Shown here piece after piece: positions 1-9,090 of a stretch of DNA of 64,000 nucleotides. How positions within the stretch are numbered: position 1 is the first letter of the stretch; each line of letters opens with the position of its first letter. The translations under genes were made by a program, and so were the position numbers. The stretch spans positions 23,407-87,406 of the forward strand of contig NZ_BAVR01000009.1 in the NCBI RefSeq assembly GCF_000521465.1. The letters are read 5' to 3'. The DNA comes from Acetivibrio straminisolvens JCM 21531. GTDB lineage: Bacteria > Bacillota > Clostridia > Acetivibrionales > Acetivibrionaceae. The notes under the pieces were generated by a model that was not told the DNA's origin, did no database searches, and saw only the letters and a program-made list of their open reading frames with translations.

Positions 1-891
1 GCCGAGAAAGAAGAAAGGGTTGTTGCGCTTACAGCTGCAATGCCCCATGGGACAGGTCTTGACAAGTTTTCCAAGAGATTTCCGGAAAGGTTTTTTGATG
101 TGGGCATAGCAGAGCAGCATGCGGTAACCTTTGGCGCCGGGCTTGCCAAAAACGGAATGATTCCGGTCATAGCTCTTTATTCCTCTTTTCTCCAGAGGGC
201 TTATGACCAGGTGGTGCATGATGTGGCTCTTCAGAATCTGCATGTGGTTTTTGCTATAGACAGAGCCGGAATAGTAGGTGAGGACGGGGAGACCCATCAA
301 GGAATTTATGACATATCTTTCTTGAGGCATATCCCCAATATGGCAATTCTTGCGCCCTGTGATTATAGTGAGCTTACCAAGATGCTTGAGTATGCTGTGC
401 TGGAGCACGACGGTCCCATAGCGATTAGGTATCCGAGGGGCGCGGGGGCAGAAAAGCTTTTTGATACTCCGGATGTAAAACTCGGACAATCCCTCCTTCT
501 GAGAGAAGGAAGAGATGTTACCATTGCGGCTGTGGGCAATAAGGTAGATGTGGCTCTGGAAGTTGCCCAAAAGCTTAAAAATGTGGATTTGGATGCAGAT
601 GTGATTTACTGCAGGTTTATAAAGCCTCTTGATTCAAATACCATTATAAGCTCCGTACTTAAGACAAAAAGACTTGTAACAATAGAGGATAATACCGTTG
701 AGGGCGGATTTGGAAGCAGGGTTTTGGAAACAATAAACCAAAAAGGTATAAATGCTGCGGTAAAGATGTTTGGATATCCCGATGCTTTTATACCTCACGG
801 CTCCACTAAAGAACTTGCACATATGTACAGGCTTGATCCGGATTCTATTTTTAATGATATTTTAAAACTGATAAACAAAAGCAGAGTATAA
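1..891 (+). CDS. dxs: 1-deoxy-D-xylulose-5-phosphate synthase, C-terminal part (5' end outside window)
   Basis: The open frame enters from base 1 and ends at 891, so only about 296 C-terminal residues of a roughly 620-residue enzyme are present. Visible family landmarks are the transketolase-like pyrimidine-binding domain with DVGIAEQHAVTFGAG and DRAGIVGEDGETHQG, and then the transketolase C-terminal domain. DXS condenses pyruvate and glyceraldehyde 3-phosphate, using thiamine diphosphate, in the first step of the MEP isoprenoid pathway in the cytosol. It lies 52 bases before tlyA, the usual order in Bacillus and Clostridium, where both belong to the xse-ispA-dxs-tlyA operon. This part of the gene has no frame break. 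Confidence 0.95.
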   Translation, partial: AEKEERVVALTAAMPHGTGLDKFSKRFPERFFDVGIAEQHAVTFGAGLAKNGMIPVIALYSSFLQRAYDQVVHDVALQNLHVVFAIDRAGIVGEDGETHQGIYDISFLRHIPNMAILAPCDYSELTKMLEYAVLEHDGPIAIRYPRGAGAEKLFDTPDVKLGQSLLLREGRDVTIAAVGNKVDVALEVAQKLKNVDLDADVIYCRFIKPLDSNTIISSVLKTKRLVTIEDNTVEGGFGSRVLETINQKGINAAVKMFGYPDAFIPHGSTKELAHMYRLDPDSIFNDILKLINKSRV

Positions 892-943
892 AAATCGGAT
901 TGTAAATAGGATGAATTCATAATAAATTTCGGAGGAAGGTTTT

Positions 944-1754
944 TTGAAGAAGGAAAGACTGGATGTCCTTTTGGTAAGCAAAGGACTTTTTGAAAGCAGG
1001 GAAAAGGCTAAGAGCTCCATAATGGCGGGAGTGGTTTTTGTAAACGATAAAAAAGAAGACAAGCCGGGCGTAAAGGTAGATGTTGATTCTGTCATCAAGA
1101 TAAAGGAGAACATCCATCCTATGTCAGCCGAGGTGGACTAAAGCTTGAAAAAGCAATAAAAGTCTTTGATATTGTCCTTAAAGATAAGACGGCAATCGAT
1201 ATTGGAGCATCAACAGGCGGTTTTACCGATTGCATGCTGAAAAACGGGGCCCAAAAGGTTTTTGCCATTGATGTGGGTTACGGACAGCTGGCATGGGAGC
1301 TTAGGAATGATGAACGCGTTGTATGCATGGAGAGAACCAATATAAGATATGTAAAACCGGAAGACCTTGGTATTCTTGCGGATTTTTCATCGATTGATGT
1401 TTCTTTTATATCCCTTAAAAAGGTTATTCCCGTTGCAGTTAATCTGATAAAAGATGATGGAGAGCTTTTGTGCCTTATTAAGCCCCAGTTTGAAGCCGGA
1501 CGAGAAAAGGTTGGAAAACATGGAGTCGTTCGGGATAAAAAGGTGCATGAGGAAGTAATAAAAGATATTATAGCTTTTTGCTTAGAGTTAGGGCTTAAAA
1601 TTCGAGGACTTGACTTTTCACCTATTAAAGGTCCGGAAGGTAACATTGAATATCTTATTTATGTGTCAAAAAAGAGGGCAGTATAAGTGAAGAGGAACTC
1701 TTTAGGCTTGCGGACAAAGTTGTTGACAATTCCCACAATGAGCTGTCCTTATAA
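944..1754 (+). CDS. tlyA: TlyA family rRNA 2'-O-methyltransferase (two frame breaks)
   Basis: The protein starts at TTG 944, 4 bases after the strong GGAGGAAGG site (931-939). An S4 RNA-binding domain (LDVLLVSKGLFESREKAKSSIMAG) is followed by an FtsJ-like SAM-dependent methyltransferase (AIDIGASTGGFTDCML; later SFISLKKVIP). TlyA proteins 2'-O-methylate cytidines in 16S and 23S rRNA. The frame is broken after base 1119, where one base is missing inside a His-Pro-Tyr stretch. It breaks again near 1685, after which the third frame reads SEEELFRLADKVVDNSHNEL and stops at 1754. Rejoined, the product is about 270 residues, the usual TlyA length, so sequencing error is more likely than decay. Confidence 0.88.
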
Positions 1755-1810
1755 AAATAAGATTTTTATCCAATTTGGTATTTTATTAAATGCGGGAGGC
1801 TTGGAACTCA

Positions 1811-2596
1811 ATGAAAAAAGGCTTGTTAAGGCAATTTCCGAAGCAAATCAGAGAAAAAATCCTTGACCATACTATTGAAAGCTATGAATTAAGAAATGTG
1901 ATACTTAAGCTTATTGACAGCAACCCTAAATTCATAATAAGAATATATCTAAATGACGAGGCTCTTCGGGATTTGCTGGAAGAGAAAGATTTAGAAATGA
2001 TTGAGAACAGGCTGAAGTCCGCTTTAACCTATGAATGGTTTTATTTTGAGTTTAAGAAAGCTGTCAAAGAGAACATGAATGTGTTTGTCCGAGACATAGC
2101 GGAGAGCTTTGCTTTTTCAATACTGTATGAGAACAAGTATGAATATGATGAAGCCAGCGGCAAAATAAAGGATTGCGGTAAATTCAATATTGAGGATTAT
2201 GACAAACTCGGGGATTTTATGTGCGATTATGGGCTTATGACTCCTGATAACGATAATTTTCTTGATATTGACCCGGATAACAGCACTTCACATTTTGATG
2301 AAATTGCTCTGAACTATTTGCACAAAACACTAAAACAACTCTTAATTGATGTATATAATAAGCGCCCGGAGGAATTTCACAAGTTCTTTGGAATTGAACG
2401 GGATTATATACTCAGTGACATGGATTTTGAAGAATTTGAATATGAGCTTTTTGAATTCTTTGATACGGATTTTCCGATGCCCGATTTCAACAATCCCGTA
2501 GGCATTGCGGCAGAATTGGTATCTAAAGTTGAGGAAATGGATGCAAAAATGTTGTTTGACATGGGAAAAGACTTGGTAATTTCAAAGGAAAAGTAG
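1811..2596 (+). CDS. Conserved hypothetical protein, acidic, about 261 residues
   Basis: I do not recognise this protein. ATG 1811 is preferred over the in-frame ATG at 1790 because GGGAGG at 1794-1799 sits 11 bases before it. The product begins MKKGLLRQFPKQIREKILDH, has no signal peptide or membrane segment, and is rich in Asp, Glu and Phe, especially near the C-terminus (EEFEYELFEFFDTDFPMPDF). It starts 56 bases after tlyA and may be cotranscribed with it. The reading frame is intact. It is the last gene before the accessory island that separates tlyA from nadK. Confidence 0.7.
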   Translation: MKKGLLRQFPKQIREKILDHTIESYELRNVILKLIDSNPKFIIRIYLNDEALRDLLEEKDLEMIENRLKSALTYEWFYFEFKKAVKENMNVFVRDIAESFAFSILYENKYEYDEASGKIKDCGKFNIEDYDKLGDFMCDYGLMTPDNDNFLDIDPDNSTSHFDEIALNYLHKTLKQLLIDVYNKRPEEFHKFFGIERDYILSDMDFEEFEYELFEFFDTDFPMPDFNNPVGIAAELVSKVEEMDAKMLFDMGKDLVISKEK

Positions 2597-2961
2597 CAAG
2601 AATTGCAATACTCAAGATGTATTGGATTGGTTATTGAACTATTTGACATTTACAGGTATAATATAATTAATCCAATAGATGCCTTTTTGCATACGATTTA
2701 TTTTTATCCCTTGTTGTTAGTTTTTTTACAAGGTAAGAAGCAATTAACGAATTCTTATTTCAAACTAAAACTCCTATCTAATATTTTAGCTAAGTATCAG
2801 CTTATATCTTGTATTTAAGATACCCAAATTTTATAGAAAGATTTATAATACCTGAAACAAATAATAATTAAACCTGTGTAGGAAGGGAGGCAGAACAGTT
2901 TAAATTATATTGATTTCGGGTATTCTTTATAATTTAATAAAAGAGGAGATGAAGGTAAAAA
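2597..2961. other. AT-rich intergenic region upstream of celD
   Basis: The 365 bases contain no convincing gene. A 71-codon frame at 2603-2818 has low-complexity AT-rich composition and no ribosome-binding site, so I rejected it. A TATAAT hexamer lies at 2844-2849 but has no good -35 partner at the right distance. The region presumably holds the celD promoter; the celD ribosome-binding site AGAGGAG is at about 2942. Confidence 0.5.
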
Positions 2962-4904
2962 ATGAGTAGAATTGCGCTGAAAAGAAGTATGAGAAACCGT
3001 ATTTTGTCCTTGGTCATTGCTGTGGCAATGCTAAGCTTGACCGGAATAATGCCTTTGGGGTTAGTTGAAGTGTCGGCTGCAAAAGTGACGGAGAGTTATC
3101 AATTGGATTCACGGGTTCGCATAAACTCAATAGGTTTTATACCGAATCAGAGTAAAAAGGCGACTGTTGCAGCAAATTGTTCAACCTTCTATATTGTTAA
3201 AGAAGATGGAACGATAGTATATACCGGAACAACGACTTCGATGTTTGACAATGACACAAACGAAACTGTTTACATAGCTGATTTTTCATCTGTCACTGAA
3301 GAAGGAACCTATTACCTGGCAGTACCGGGAGTGGGAAAAAGTGTAAACTTCAAAATCGCAAAGGACGTATATGAAAACCCCTTTAAAACTGCAATGCTGG
3401 GAATGTATTTACTGCGCTGCGGTACCAGCGTATCTGCCACTTACAATGGAATACACTATTCCCACGGACCTTGCCACACCAATGACGCATATCTTGACCA
3501 CATAACAGGACAGCATACAATCAAGAACAGCACAAAAGGCTGGCATGATGCGGGCGATTACAACAAATATGTGGTAAACGCCGGTATAACTGTCGGTTCA
3601 ATGTTTTTGGCATGGGAACATTTTAAAGACCAATTGGAATCTGTGACTTTGGAAATTCCGGAAAAAAACAATTCAATGCCGGATTTTCTTGATGAATTAA
3701 AATTCGAGATAGATTGGCTTTTAACCATGCAATACCCTGACGGAAGCGGAAAAGTGCACATAAAGTTTCCACAAGGAACTTTGGCGGCTTTATTATGCCT
3801 GAGAATGAGCATGACGAAAGATTTTTCGTGCCGAGGAGCAGTGCCGCAACTGCAGACTTTGTTGCAATGACGGCCATGGCCTCAAGAATATTCAGGCCCT
3901 ATGACCCCGAATATGCGGATAAATGTATAAATGCGGCAAAAGTGAGCTATGAGTTCCTAAAAGCAAATCCGGCGAATGTCCTTGCGAACCAAAACGGATT
4001 TTCAACGGGAGAATATGCCACTGTCAGCGATGCCGATGACAGATTGTGGGCTGCGGCAGAAATGTGGCAGACCTTGGGAGATGAAGAATACCTTAGGGAT
4101 TTTGAAACCCGGGCAGCTCAGTTCTCAAAAAAGATTGAAGCTGACTTTGACTGGGATAATGTTGGAAACCTGGGTATGTTCACATATCTTTTATCAAAAA
4201 GACCCGGCAAGAATTCTTCATTGGAGCAGTCAATAAGAAACAGTCTCATTACGACTGCAGATTCCATTGTTCAAACCAGCCGTCAGCATGGATACGGCAG
4301 AACCCTCGGAAGAACATACTATTGGGGGTGCAACGGTACGGTTGTAAGACAGACCATGATACTGCAAGTGGCGAATAAAATTTCTCCAAGCAGCGATTAT
4401 GTAAATGCAGCTCTTGATGCTATTTCGCATGTATTTGGAAGAAACTATTACAATAGATCTTACGTAACGGGACTTGGTATAAATCCTCCTATGAACCCGC
4501 ATGACAGACGTTCCGGCGCAGACGGAATATGGGAACCGTGGCCGGGTTACCTTGTAGGAGGAGGATGGCCCGGACCTAGGGATTGGGTAGATATTCAGGA
4601 CAGCTATGAAACCAATGAAGTTGCTATAAACTGGAATGCTGCGCTGATTTATGCTCTTGCCGGATTTGTTAACTATGACTCTGCTCAAGATGATGTATTG
4701 TATGGAGATGTAAATGATGATGGAAAAGTAAATTCTACCGATTTGACTTTACTGAAAAGATATTTACTTAAATCTGTTTCAAACCTGCCTTCAGCTAAAG
4801 CTGAAAAAAATGCAGATGTGAACCGTGACGGAAAAATTAATTCCAGTGATGTTACAGTACTCTCAAGATATTTATTAAAAGTAATTATCGAATTACCGGT
4901 ATAG
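2962..4904 (+). CDS. celD: Cellulosomal endoglucanase CelD-like, Ig-like N-domain + GH9 + type I dockerin (one frame break)
   Basis: Rejoined length is 647 residues, matching C. thermocellum CelD (about 649) as I recall it. Order: signal peptide 1-40, Ig-like CelD N-terminal domain about 45-135, GH9 (alpha/alpha)6 catalytic domain about 140-570, dockerin about 577-647. WHDAGDYNKYV supplies the catalytic aspartates (D196, D199), and the general acid Glu (about 553) is in YETNEVAINWN. The dockerin has two calcium-binding repeats, each with [17 protein letters not shown] spacing. It hydrolyses internal beta-1,4 bonds of amorphous cellulose and docks on scaffoldin cohesins outside the cell. One G is missing after 3756 (GSGKV-AHKVSTRNFGG), shifting frame; downstream residues continue the family sequence without loss. 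Confidence 0.93.
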
Positions 4905-4918
4905 ATATGAATTCAAAT

Positions 4919-4978
4919 AAAAAGCTTGGGGCATCGAGTCCCTGAGCTTTTTCCTCTTTTGTTTCGCTTAAAAAGAGG
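4919..4978 (-). repeat. Dispersed two-hairpin repeat, copy 1 (divergent)
   Basis: Read on the minus strand this matches the element at 30130-30187 and 56912-56969, with substitutions. It keeps the CCTCTT/AAGAGG arm pair (4953-4978) and the CATCGAG core between GGGG and TCCC arms. It lies after the minus-strand gene 5073-6838, beyond the hairpin at 4989-5023. It may also end celD transcription from the other side, since its plus-strand end reads GAGCTTTTT. Confidence 0.7.
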
Positions 4979-4988
4979 ACGAATAGTG

Positions 4989-5023
4989 AAAAGCCCTGTA
5001 GCAAAAGCTGCTGCAGGGCTTTT
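4989..5023. terminator. Bidirectional hairpin between celD and the copper-amine-oxidase-domain gene
   Basis: AAAAGCCCTG (4989-4998) pairs perfectly with CAGGGCTTTT (5014-5023). The stem is flanked by A and T tracts, as expected for an intrinsic terminator that works for both convergent genes. Confidence 0.75.
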
Positions 5024-5072
5024 ATCAACTGCTTTTATATGGAATTTGCTTTATATTTAATTACTGAAAATA

Positions 5073-6838
5073 TCAATTTCTGAAAAAATCCAGTATCAGT
5101 TCCTGTACGGAATTTTCTACGTCTTTTGCATATCTGAAACCGCACAGCATCTGAGAGGTGTCTTTGATTTTGAATACTGAATCAAAGTCCGTTACTTCCG
5201 CAACATTAGAGTCATAGTCATAAATTCCAAACTCGTTTATGGATGAACGGCCTACTTCGGAAATAGTGTTGGATTTTACGTTGTTTTTATAGGCTTCTGT
5301 TTTGGTTTTTCTCAATATGTATTTGAGTTCTTCTTCACTTAGCAGCCTGAATCCGCCGTTATGTTCAAAAATGGTTGAAGTACCGTAGCCGGTTTTTCGG
5401 AAGGAATAATACTCATCTATTCCATGACTTTTGCTTTTTTCGTTGCAGAACATGTAAAGGTCCAAACTGTTCTTTATTGTGATTGTTCCGTATTTTTCTT
5501 CTGTTTCAAATACTGCCGGATAATCTTCGGATTTGATATTTAAATTGTATTTTGAGTTATATTCTTTGATGTTGATTTTATTCTTCGAGAGGCTGTTCCA
5601 CTCCCGGATTGTTACTAGATTTTTGCTGACATAGAAGGCTTTACGGTAACTTTTCTGCCGTCATCGTCAATGAAGGTGCCGCCTTCGATTTTGACCATGT
5701 CAGAAAGGTCCAATCCTTGGGGAAAGTACTTTTTCTTGAGACGTGCTTCATTTTCTTTTACAGTCATTTTACTTGTATAATTTGCCTTTGAAAGCAAAAT
5801 ATCTTCAACTTCGCCGTTTTTGCCTGGGACAGTTGATTTTTTTAGGCTGATTTTAGTGCCGTTTATTTCAATGGAATCAATAATGCTGTCCATAATAGCA
5901 TTACTAAGATATTTTTGCTCTAATGGGTCGTAAATGAATGAAAAAACATAGAGATTTTTGTCATTGTATATAAAGAGTTTCTTACTCATTAGATTATAAC
6001 CGGTTTCTTTGATTTCAAAAGGCGTAAATCCCTTTGTGGTGACAAAAGTAAAGCCGCTTTTCTCGATAACCATAAGATTCTCGGGTTTTAAGTCCGAGAA
6101 ATATATGTATTGACCGATAAGCTGTTTGTTTGTCCTTGGCACATTTTTGAAAATCTGTACAGTGAATGAATCCACTGTCGAAAGATCGCTTGGAGCAAAA
6201 ACAACTCCGCCCTTTGACAATTCAAGAGGCTGCCCTTTGAATATTTTTTCTTCAGTAAAGTTGAGGTCTCTGACGGTACCGTCTTCTTTAAAGGTATAAT
6301 AAACGAACTGTTCTATATTAGAGCCTTTCATGCCTTTCGGAACTAAGGTAAAAAGATTGTAAAGCTCATTGTAATAGCTGGACTCGGGCATTTGTCCAAT
6401 TTCATTTTGGGATTGAGTTGTGATTGTGACAACTTTGTTTTTACCGTCCCATTCTACTGCAGCACCAAAAGCTTCTGAGATAAACCTTACCGGAACAAAG
6501 GTCCTTCCTCCCACAATAACTGAGGAGGTATCAAGCTTAATTTCTTTATTGTTGACCTTGGCGGTTTTCATGCCTACAACCAATGAAATCTCTGTTTCTT
6601 GCTTTTTTATTACTACCGTACGGTCTTTTTCGATCCAATCCACTTGGGCATTAAGGGACTCGGAAATGAATCGAATGGGCACCATTGTTCTTGAGTTGCT
6701 GTCAATAAAGGGCTTTTGATCCGCAAAATTGATTTTTTCGCCGTTCACAATGACTGAGATATTTGAACTTGCGTGGACAGCCAGCGGAAAACATAAAGCA
6801 AGAATACACATCACTATGAATAACAGTTTTTTTGCCAT
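5073..6838 (-). CDS. Secreted protein with copper-amine-oxidase N-terminal (stalk) domains (one frame break)
   Basis: The ATG at 6838 opens a signal peptide (KKLLFIVMCILALCFPLAVHA). Two copper amine oxidase N-domain repeats follow: residues about 27-78 (MVPIRFISESLNAQVDW) and about 80-140 (TFVPVRFISEAFGAAVEW). Such repeats are common on clostridial secreted proteins and have a structural or cell-surface role, not oxidase activity. The remaining 400 or so residues are unrecognised. One A appears missing in the T-run at 5620-5624 (plus strand). After it the frame continues as NLVTIREWNSLSKNKINI and runs to 5073, giving about 589 residues. It converges on celD. Its function is unknown. Confidence 0.8.
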
Positions 6839-7325
6839 TCAATCAGCTCCTTTCAATCAGAATGTATATATATTCTTATATATTTTTGGATATGAAATAT
6901 AAGCAGCTTTTGGAAATGGGCTACTAAACAGAATTATACTACAAATAAAGAAAAATTAATACAAGCATGGTCTATTTTTAATATATTTTTCTTGGAACTT
7001 TATATATTTTTTATTACAAATCAAAAAAATAATGTTACAAATCAGATTATTTTCTCTTTCATTTGAAAGAAATATGTGGTAATATAAATTTGGAAATAAT
7101 AATTTCCTAATAATTTCATCCAATAAAGCAGTATCGCAGGTTATTTTCAATAAAGCCATATTTACTACAGAGCAGCTCTTCGTAGAATGGAATTTGAGCA
7201 TATCCGGTAATCAAAAAAGTAATATTACTAATTGTGTAAAGTCAAAAAGACATAATTCCACCGGCAAGCAAATTGCGGAGGAATTAAAAGAAATAATAAA
7301 TGAATTTACAAAGGGAGGAATGGTA
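6839..7325. other. AT-rich intergenic region between divergent 5073-6838 and man5A
   Basis: The 487 bases must hold promoters for both divergent genes. They contain a direct repeat of TTACAAATCA (7013-7022 and 7035-7044) and the palindrome described at 7218-7229. An 81-codon minus-strand frame at 6956-7201 is AT-rich, lacks a ribosome-binding site and looks random. No clear -35/-10 pair is visible. Confidence 0.5.
7218..7229. promoter_or_regulatory. 12-bp perfect palindrome upstream of man5A
   Basis: AGTAATATTACT is a perfect palindrome 97 bases before the man5A start. The same half-sites, AGTAA-N2-TTACT, occur in the palindrome upstream of celE at 41323-41342. An operator for a shared regulator is possible, but this is inference. 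Confidence 0.35.
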
Positions 7326-8999
7326 ATGAAAAAAAGGATGTGTATGCTTTTGGCAGTTGTAATTATAATGGCTGCCGGCCTGCCGCTGATAACACAGGGG
7401 GCAGATGACATTTATCCGGGATTTAGAGTAGAGGGGAGATTTTTGTACGACAAAAACGGAGAAAAAGTAGTGCTGTATGGCGTAAACGAAATGTCGATCT
7501 GGGGCGACATTGACGGTGATGTGGCACTTCCTGAAATCAGGAAAACCGGAGCTAACGCAGTAAGGCTTGTATGGTCGGTTTCCGGACCTGCAAGAAAACT
7601 TGATATCCTGCTTTATAATTGTCGTTTGAACAATATGATTCCGATTATTGAGGTTCATGATGCAACCGGTGAGTGGCAGAAACTTCCGATGCTTGTTGAC
7701 TATTGGACAAGACCTGATGTGGTTGAAGTTTTGAAAAAGCATCAGGAATATCTAATTATAAACATTGGTAATGAAGTTGGGGCACAGGTTTCGGAGTCTG
7801 ACTTTAAAACAGGATATGAAACTGCGATAAAGAGAATGAGAGAAGCAGGAATTCACGTTCCTCTTATGATTGACGGCGCTGACTGGGGTAAGGATATTGA
7901 TATTCTTCAGGCAACCGGTCCATATCTTATAAATGCTGACCCCGATAAAACCTTTTATTCTCCGTACATATGTGGTGGCCGTATATGTGGGGCTATAGCG
8001 ATCAAAAGGTAATTGATGAAATAAAAGAATCCGTTGAAATGGGTTTGCCCCTTGTTGTAGGAGAGTTCGGACACCAATGGGAAGAACATGATAACGGTAA
8101 AATTCCTTATAAAACTATATTGGAACAATGTTATAAAAATGAAGTGGGTTACTTGGCATGGTCATGGGGACCGGGTAACCAGCCGCAGACTTTTCTGGAT
8201 ATGACTACCGACGGGACTTTTGATACATTAAGAGGATGGGGATTGGAGGTTTGTGTAACAGACCCTTACAGTATAAAGAATATAGCAGTCCGTCCTGCTT
8301 CAATGCTTACAGAGCCTACAACAGAGCCTCCGGTAACAAATATTCCAAAAGGCAGTATTGCACAAAACAAACCTGTATTTGCATCTTCTACAGAGCCGGG
8401 GTTAGGTAACACACCGGAAAAAGCAGTTGACGGAAATATAGCAACCAGATGGTCATCGGAGTACAGCGATCCTCAGTACATATATGTAGACCTTGAAGAT
8501 GAGTATGAAATCGAAAGGGTATATATTGAATGGGAAACTGCATACGCTCGCCAGTATAAAATCCAGGTATCCGATGATGCAGTCGTATGGACGATGTATA
8601 TACCGAGTACAACGGAGACGGAGATATTGACGATATTTACCTTGACGCAAAAGGAAGATATGTAAGAATCTATTGTCAGCAAAGAGCAACGCAGTACGGA
8701 AACTCCATATTCGAGCTGGGGGTTTATCCGAAGGGAGGAATTCCTGAGCCCACTCCTGCAGAGGTTGAAATCTTGGTAGGAGATATCAATGGGGACGGCA
8801 AAGTCAATTCAACGGATCTGTCAATGTTAAACAGACATATATTGAGGCTTGTGAGCTTGATGGAAATTTGCAGTTGGCTGCAGCTGACGCTGACGGAAAC
8901 GGAAATGTAAATTCTACTGATTATTCACTGATAAAGAGATATATATTGAAAGCAATTCTTGAATTTCCGGGTGGAAATACAAGGATACTAACGCCATGA
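7326..8999 (+). CDS. man5A: Cellulosomal beta-mannanase, GH5 + CBM32 + type I dockerin (three frame breaks)
   Basis: ATG 7326 follows AAGGGAGG (7311-7318). Order: signal peptide 1-26; GH5 domain about 30-325 with acid/base Glu in IINIGNE (E150) and nucleophile in VVGEFGHQW (E247); CBM32 (F5/8 type C) about 350-480 with AVDGNIATRWSS; dockerin about 493-555. The layout matches C. thermocellum Man5A (Cthe_0821) as recalled, which cleaves mannans, with CBM32 binding the substrate. Single bases are missing near 7963, after 8592 and after 8855. Three losses restore the original frame, and the second dockerin repeat (NSTDYSLIKRYILKAILEF) closes at 8999. Rejoined length is 558 residues. Confidence 0.9.
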
Positions 9000-9013
9000 G
9001 AAGATGTAATTAA

Positions 9014-9051
9014 AAGTTTGGGGGGGATTTAGCCCCCCCTTGTTTATTTTT
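9014..9051 (+). terminator. Rho-independent terminator after man5A
   Basis: A run of seven G at 9020-9026 pairs with seven C at 9033-9039, and a T-rich tract follows. Confidence 0.8.
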
Positions 9052-9090
9052 CTCCTTGATTGGGGCTCAATTCCTAAAGCTTTTATAGGT

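Noticed and set aside
2603..2818. Small gene between the hypothetical protein and celD
   Set aside because: AT-biased composition, no ribosome-binding site and no family resemblance.
3750..3870. Programmed ribosomal frameshifting in celD and other genes
   Set aside because: Breaks lack slippery heptamers with downstream structures, occur in unrelated genes and are almost all the same type, which fits sequencing error better.
6956..7201. 81-codon minus-strand gene upstream of man5A
   Set aside because: AT-rich random-looking sequence in a divergent promoter region, no ribosome-binding site.
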